This document shows, piece after piece, positions 7,197-10,361 of a stretch of DNA of 10,361 nt. The notes under the pieces were generated by a model. That model made no database searches, was not told the origin of the DNA, and saw nothing but the letters and a program-made list of their open reading frames with translations. A program made the translations under genes and the position numbers. The stretch's first letter is position 1. The number at the start of each line of letters is the position of its first letter. Origin of the DNA: Alphaproteobacteria bacterium (GTDB lineage Bacteria > Pseudomonadota > Alphaproteobacteria > ATCC43930 > CGMCC-115725); contig JAFAWI010000383.1 of NCBI GenBank assembly GCA_019241915.1, positions 1 through 10,361 of the forward strand, written 5' to 3'.

Positions 7197-7265
7197 CTAC
7201 GCTTTCTTTGTCTCGCGCGAGATGATCTCAACCGTGCCGTTGACTAACACAGAAGCGGGGATCAT
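7197..7265 (-). other. Possible 22-codon leader ORF stopping 2 nt before the MFS start
   Basis: In the TauD-MFS gap a minus-strand frame from ATG at 7265 ends with TAG at 7197-7199, followed by CG and then the MFS ATG. It encodes MIPASVLVNG... ending SRETKKA. The spacing would allow translational coupling to the MFS gene, which has a poor ribosome-binding site of its own. Codons are not GC-rich in third position, no clear Shine-Dalgarno is seen, and no family is recognised, so it may be chance. Confidence 0.15.
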
Positions 7266-7291
7266 CTGCCCGGTATTTAGCCATGGCAGAT
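7264..7291. repeat. ATCTGCC-N14-GGCAGAT dyad in the TauD-MFS gap, candidate operator
   Basis: Perfect 7-base inverted arms at 7264-7270 and 7285-7291 are separated by 14 bases, giving a 28-bp dyad of the size bound by dimeric regulators. It lies about 70-97 bases upstream of the MFS start, in a gap with lower GC (about 55%) than the surrounding genes. A second, 12-bp perfect palindrome, TCTCGCGCGAGA (7211-7222), lies closer to the start. This is a plausible control region for an MFS-Rieske-amidohydrolase sub-operon, but no clear -35/-10 pair was found. Confidence 0.3.
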
Positions 7292-7327
7292 ATTCTTTGC
7301 CCCCGGGACGCTCGTTCGGAGAAGGGT

Positions 7328-8176
7328 TTAAGCCGGGGCGGCGCCGCGCAGGCAGGTACGGTGCAGCACGCGCTTGTGAAGGGCGGCGTCGAAATTGGCG
7401 TCGGCGCGGTGCAGCAGGCAGCGATTGTCCCACATCAGCACATCGCCCGGCCGCCAGCGGTGGCGGTAGATAAAGCGCTCCTGCGTCGCGTGCGCTTCCA
7501 GTTCGGCAAGCCGGGCGCGGCCTTCCGCGAACGGGCGGTCGTCGAGATGCGAGGCGTGCTCGCCCATGAAGAGGCTCTTCCGGCCTGTCTCGGGCTGCGT
7601 GCGCACCAGCGGATGGGTCATCGGCGGCGCGTCGGCGATCTCCTCCGGGGTCGCCTGCCGGCCGGCCTTGCGGCACGACAACTCCCAGCTGTGGATCACG
7701 CCGACCTTGCCGAGCTCGGCCTTGTCGGCCGCGTCCAGCGCCTCGTAGGCGAGGATCATGTTGGCGAAGCAGGTATCGCCGCCCTGCGGCGGCATGATCC
7801 GCGCGTGCAGGATCGTCGCCAGCGAGGGCAGCTCGCGGAACGATTTGTCGGTGTGCCATTTCTGCGATGCGACCTTGCCGCTCGGCTCGCCGTCGGGCCC
7901 GAGGTTGGAGACGACATGCACCAGCGGGTGGTCGCCCGGCCCTCGGTTGCGCGCGACGTGCCGCTCCAAGGTGCCGAACTGCTCGGTGAACGCGACCTGC
8001 TCGTCCTTGCTCAGGTCCTGGTCGCGAAACGCCAGCACGTGGTGGCGCACGAACCCGGCGTAGACCGCCTCGCGCGTCGCGGCGTCGAGCGGCCGGCGCA
8101 GGTCGAGGCCGATCACCTCGGCGCCGGCGATAGGCGAAAGCGGACGCAGTTCCAATCTGTCGAGAACCATCATCAT
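7328..8176 (-). CDS. TauD/TfdA-family Fe(II)/2-oxoglutarate-dependent dioxygenase
   Basis: A 282-residue enzyme of normal family length. It begins with LELRPLSPIAGAEVIGLDL, typical of TauD/TfdA proteins. The iron facial triad is H108-x-D110 in QKWHTDKSF and distal H256 in NRCLLHRAD. T135 in GGDTCFANM and an Arg in HKRVLHRTCL (R269 or R273) fit 2-oxoglutarate binding. The family hydroxylates carbon next to a heteroatom in substrates such as taurine and 2,4-D, often releasing sulfite or cleaving an ether; the substrate here is unknown. The N-terminus has three consecutive ATG codons (8176, 8173, 8170); the first is taken, about 10 nt after a GGGGA. It begins 16 nt after the small secreted-protein gene, so the two are probably co-transcribed. 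Confidence 0.92.
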   Translation of the reverse strand: MMMVLDRLELRPLSPIAGAEVIGLDLRRPLDAATREAVYAGFVRHHVLAFRDQDLSKDEQVAFTEQFGTLERHVARNRGPGDHPLVHVVSNLGPDGEPSGKVASQKWHTDKSFRELPSLATILHARIMPPQGGDTCFANMILAYEALDAADKAELGKVGVIHSWELSCRKAGRQATPEEIADAPPMTHPLVRTQPETGRKSLFMGEHASHLDDRPFAEGRARLAELEAHATQERFIYRHRWRPGDVLMWDNRCLLHRADANFDAALHKRVLHRTCLRGAAPA

Positions 8177-8192
8177 AACGTGTTCATCCCCA

Positions 8193-8618
8193 TCAGGTCC
8201 TGCCGAATGTCAGATCGCAGCGGCGCAGCTCATTGCGGGTGCCGGAGCCGGAGCGGCCCGCAAACCGCGCATTGGCGGTGTAGTGGTAAGGCGTGCCGGG
8301 CTGCACGCGCCCGACCGTGTATTCCGTGCGCCCGGTCGTGCCGTCGACCTTGAGCAATGCACTGCCGTCGGGTTGGATTTGCCCGGTCAACAGCGCGGTG
8401 GCGCCATCGCGCGGATTGCTGTAGCGGCCGTCGACCGCGCCGTTGCGCACCTGGGCGGCGAAATCGAGCTGATACCCGGCGGCGCCGTCGGGCGCGATGG
8501 CGCAGACGATCCGCGCGCTCCACGTACCGTCGAAGGCATTGATTTGCGCCTGGGCCGCCGCGGCTGTCAACACGACAACCGCGAAGACGAGGCCGCTCCG
8601 CAGAGCTGCTTTCCTCAT
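8193..8618 (-). CDS. Small secreted protein of unknown function
   Basis: A 141-residue protein with a clear Sec signal peptide: MRKAALRSG, then a hydrophobic run of Val, Leu and Ala, and a cleavage site at AQA-Q near residue 24. The mature part begins with INAFDGTWSARIVC and consists of short beta-like segments (LDFAAQVRNGAVDGRY, LLTGQIQPDGSALLKVDG, ARFAGRSGSGTR). This suggests a small lipocalin-like or beta-sandwich periplasmic protein. C39 and C134 could form a disulfide. No catalytic motif is visible and I do not recognise the family by name. The start is firm: TAA of the enoyl-CoA hydratase is followed by TC and then this ATG (8618). Being fixed between two enzyme genes suggests a role in the pathway, perhaps substrate binding in the periplasm, but that is inference. 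Confidence 0.85.
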   Translation of the reverse strand: MRKAALRSGLVFAVVVLTAAAAQAQINAFDGTWSARIVCAIAPDGAAGYQLDFAAQVRNGAVDGRYSNPRDGATALLTGQIQPDGSALLKVDGTTGRTEYTVGRVQPGTPYHYTANARFAGRSGSGTRNELRRCDLTFGRT

Positions 8619-8620
8619 GA

Positions 8621-9397
8621 TTACCGGTTCTTCCAGTTGGGCTTGCGGCGTTCGGCGAAGGCTTTGGGGCCTTCGATATAGTCTTCGCTGTCGAGATTGG
8701 CCTGCACCGCCGGATAGGTCGTCGTCATCGCCTGTTGCAGCGTCGGCTCGTCGAGGCTGCGGTAGACCGACTGCTTCGAGGCACGGATCGCCATCGGCGA
8801 GCATTCGAGGATCTGCGCCGCCCACCGCCGGGCCGCAGCGAGCGCCTGGCCCTCGGGCACCACCTCGTTGACAAAACCGAGTTCCTTGCCCTCGGCGGCG
8901 GAGACGCGGCGGCCGGTAAGAATCATCCCCATCGCCTGCTTCTGCCCGATCATCCGCGGCAGACGGTACACGCCGCTGCCGGCGATCAGCCCGACGCGCG
9001 GCTCCGGCAGCGCAAACACCGCGTTTTCGGCCGCGACGATGATGTCGCAGGCGAGCGCGGTCTCGAACCCGCCGCCCATCGCGACGCCGTTGACCGCGGC
9101 GATCAGCGGTTTGTCGAGATCGAAGCGGTGGCTGAGCCCGGCAAACCCGGTTGCCGGGCGCGGCCCGCGGCGGCCGGCGGCCTGCACCTTGAGGTCGTTC
9201 CCGGCCGAGAAGGCGCGCGGCCCCTCGCCGGTGACGATGCCGACCCACAGTTCGGGGTCGGCCGCGAACTCGTTCCAGATGCCGTCGAATTCCCAATGCG
9301 CCTCGCTGTGCAAGGCATTCAACACCTCGGGCCGGTTGATCGTGACGATGCGAATGCGCCCTTCGTCTTCGACCTTGCAGAATTTGTAATCGGCCAT
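8621..9397 (-). CDS. Enoyl-CoA hydratase/isomerase (crotonase) family, CaiD-like
   Basis: A 258-residue crotonase. ATG at 9397 is preceded by GGGAGGG three bases upstream and gives the family N-terminus MADYKFCKVEDEGRIRIVTINRP; the frame stays open further upstream without meaning. Oxyanion-hole segments are FSAGNDLK (63-70) and VAMGGGFE (105-112). The two acid/base glutamates of hydratases are both present, E112 in GGGFETALACD and E132 in LPEPRVGL. The end SEDYIEGPKAFAERR.P.W resembles crotonobetainyl-CoA hydratase CaiD, so an enoyl-CoA hydratase acting on an unusual side chain is more likely than general beta-oxidation. No CoA ligase or CoA transferase is in view. It is the first gene of the minus-strand cluster and ends 2 nt before the secreted-protein gene. 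Confidence 0.92.
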   Translation of the reverse strand: MADYKFCKVEDEGRIRIVTINRPEVLNALHSEAHWEFDGIWNEFAADPELWVGIVTGEGPRAFSAGNDLKVQAAGRRGPRPATGFAGLSHRFDLDKPLIAAVNGVAMGGGFETALACDIIVAAENAVFALPEPRVGLIAGSGVYRLPRMIGQKQAMGMILTGRRVSAAEGKELGFVNEVVPEGQALAAARRWAAQILECSPMAIRASKQSVYRSLDEPTLQQAMTTTYPAVQANLDSEDYIEGPKAFAERRKPNWKNR

Positions 9398-9501
9398 GCG
9401 CCCTCCCTCGTGGCGCATGATCGATCCGCGAAGTACGGGGCACAACCGCAATTGACGCACCGCCCGCATGCCCCGATCCTGGGCCAACCATCCGAGGAGA
9501 G
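9398..9501. promoter_or_regulatory. Divergent intergenic promoter region with CGGGGCA...TGCCCCG dyad
   Basis: This 104-nt gap serves two divergent genes. Toward the enoyl-CoA hydratase, a weak pair is TTGTGC (9440-9445) and GATCAT (9417-9422) on the minus strand with a 17-base spacer. Toward the deacylase-like gene, TTGACG (9452-9457) is a good -35, but the matching -10 at 9475-9480 is poor. Inverted 7-base arms CGGGGCA (9436-9442) and TGCCCCG (9469-9475) enclose the -35 of the rightward candidate. A common regulator is possible; no regulator gene for the cluster is in the window. Confidence 0.35.
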
Positions 9502-10361
9502 ATGGCGCTCGACCTTTTGGTCAGGAACGGCACGGTGATCGACGGGTCGGGGATGCCGCGCTACCGCGCCGACATCGGCGTCAAGGGCGGGCGGATCGTC
9601 GAGATCGGCCGCATCCGAGCGCCGGCCGATAAGGTGATCGACGCGGAGGGGATGATCGTCGCGCCGGGCTTTATCGACGGCCACACGCATATGGACGCGC
9701 AGGTCAACTGGGACCCGCTCGGCAGCTGCTCGTGCTGGCATGGCGTGACCAGCGTGGTGATGGGGAATTGCGGGTTTGCGCTGGCGCCGTGCAAGCCGCA
9801 AGACCGCGAGTGGTTCGCCCGCTGCCTGACCGCGGTCGAGGACATTCCGACCGAAGCGATGATGGCAGGTATCGACTGGACCTGGGAGACCTTCCCCGAA
9901 TACCTCGCGACGGTCGAGCGCCTGCCGAAGGGGCTCAATTACGGCATGTATATCGGCCACTCGGCACTGCGCATGTACGCGATAGGCGCCAAGCGCGGGC
10001 TCGAGGAAACGGCCGGCGAAGACGATCTGCGGGCGATGGAGCATGCGGTGGCCGAGGCGCTGAAGGCCGGTGCGCTCGGCTTTTCGACCTCGCGCGCGAC
10101 GACGCATGTGACCCCCGACGAGACGCCGGTCGCCAGCCGTATCGGCGACTGGAACGAGATCGAGCGGCTGGTCGGCGCGATGGGCGCGCTCGACGCCGGC
10201 ATCTTCCAGATCGGCCCCGACATCTCGGGCGGCGAGGCGCAGAAGGCGTGTCTCGAACAGCTGCGCAAGATCGCGCTCGACAGCGGTCGCCCGATCATGT
10301 TCGGCATGCTGGCGACGCGGCAGGGCATCGACCCCAACCCGTGGGATTTCCAGACCCGCTT
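9502..10361 (+). CDS. N-acyl-D-amino-acid deacylase-like amidohydrolase, partial at right edge
   Basis: 286 codons are seen from ATG at 9502 to the edge; full-length relatives run to roughly 500-580 residues, so about half is missing. The N-terminus LDLLVRNGTVIDGSG and IDAEGMIVAPGFIDGHTHMD are the amidohydrolase beta-sandwich and first metal motif, with H61-x-H63. VVMGNCGFALAPC contains C90, the cysteine metal ligand of D-aminoacylases, and YIGHSALRMYA and LGFSTSR follow in the usual order. D-aminoacylases and related D-hydantoinase-like enzymes hydrolyse N-acyl or cyclic amide bonds; several members have other amide substrates. A GAGGAG ribosome-binding site sits 2 nt before the ATG, a rather short spacing. 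It is divergent from the catabolic cluster and may be its partner in amide hydrolysis. Catalytic residues of the C-terminal half cannot be checked. Confidence 0.9.
   Translation, partial: MALDLLVRNGTVIDGSGMPRYRADIGVKGGRIVEIGRIRAPADKVIDAEGMIVAPGFIDGHTHMDAQVNWDPLGSCSCWHGVTSVVMGNCGFALAPCKPQDREWFARCLTAVEDIPTEAMMAGIDWTWETFPEYLATVERLPKGLNYGMYIGHSALRMYAIGAKRGLEETAGEDDLRAMEHAVAEALKAGALGFSTSRATTHVTPDETPVASRIGDWNEIERLVGAMGALDAGIFQIGPDISGGEAQKACLEQLRKIALDSGRPIMFGMLATRQGIDPNPWDFQTR

Noticed and set aside
4761..7473. Two long plus-strand open frames (4761-6095 and 5731-7473) opposite the Rieske and MFS genes
   Set aside because: Low-complexity Arg/Asp/Gln-rich translations antisense to genes with diagnostic motifs.
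9448..9460. CAATTG-centred palindrome in the divergent gap
   Set aside because: Only six bases are symmetric; the flanks mismatch, so it is not above chance.
9398..9487. Upstream in-frame extension of the crotonase to 9487
   Set aside because: The canonical N-terminus and a strong GGGAGGG ribosome-binding site place the start at 9397; the extension is unlike the family.
8619..9533. Extension of the small secreted protein's frame far upstream, making a 446-residue protein
   Set aside because: The upstream part is an Arg-rich shadow of the crotonase; the signal peptide begins precisely at ATG 8618.

Overview
The window is high-GC DNA, densely coded, with GC-rich third codon positions. The gene families (E. 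coli-type NikR, a TonB-dependent receptor, Rieske and TauD/TfdA oxygenases, several amidohydrolases) suggest the accessory catabolic part of a proteobacterial chromosome, most likely alphaproteobacterial (Hyphomicrobiales- or Rhodospirillales-like). That placement is inference; no rRNA, tRNA or other phylogenetic marker is present.

Left part (1-3659). A partial cobalamin-independent methionine synthase-like gene (minus, runs off the left edge) lies downstream of nikR (minus). nikR is divergent from a large TonB-dependent outer-membrane receptor (plus). The short nikR/receptor gap holds a perfect copy of the E. coli NikR operator, GTATGA-N16-TCATAC. It overlaps a plausible receptor -10 box and lies just upstream of the receptor's GTG start. 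This is a self-contained nickel-response unit: nickel-loaded NikR should repress both itself and a predicted outer-membrane nickel-complex importer.

Middle part (3656-9397). Six genes lie head to tail on the minus strand. In transcription order they are a CaiD-like enoyl-CoA hydratase, a small secreted protein of unknown function, a TauD/TfdA-type Fe(II)/2-oxoglutarate dioxygenase, an Fsr-type MFS transporter, a VanA-like Rieske oxygenase and an ACMSD-type amidohydrolase. Most junctions are very tight (2, 16 and 10 nt). Two longer gaps (133 and 97 nt) on either side of the MFS gene carry dyads and hairpins and may divide the cluster into sub-operons. The set looks like uptake or efflux plus oxidative degradation of an organic acid, aromatic compound or amide; the substrate cannot be read from sequence. 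The last gene converges on the receptor gene and their stop codons overlap.

Right part (9398-10361). A 104-nt divergent promoter region separates the catabolic cluster from an N-acyl-D-amino-acid deacylase-like amidohydrolase (plus), which is cut by the right edge.

No stretch longer than 300 bases lacks a gene. The gap at 925-993 (nikR to the methionine-synthase-like gene) shows only the Shine-Dalgarno of the downstream gene. I saw no tRNA, rRNA, CRISPR array, insertion sequence or integrase.
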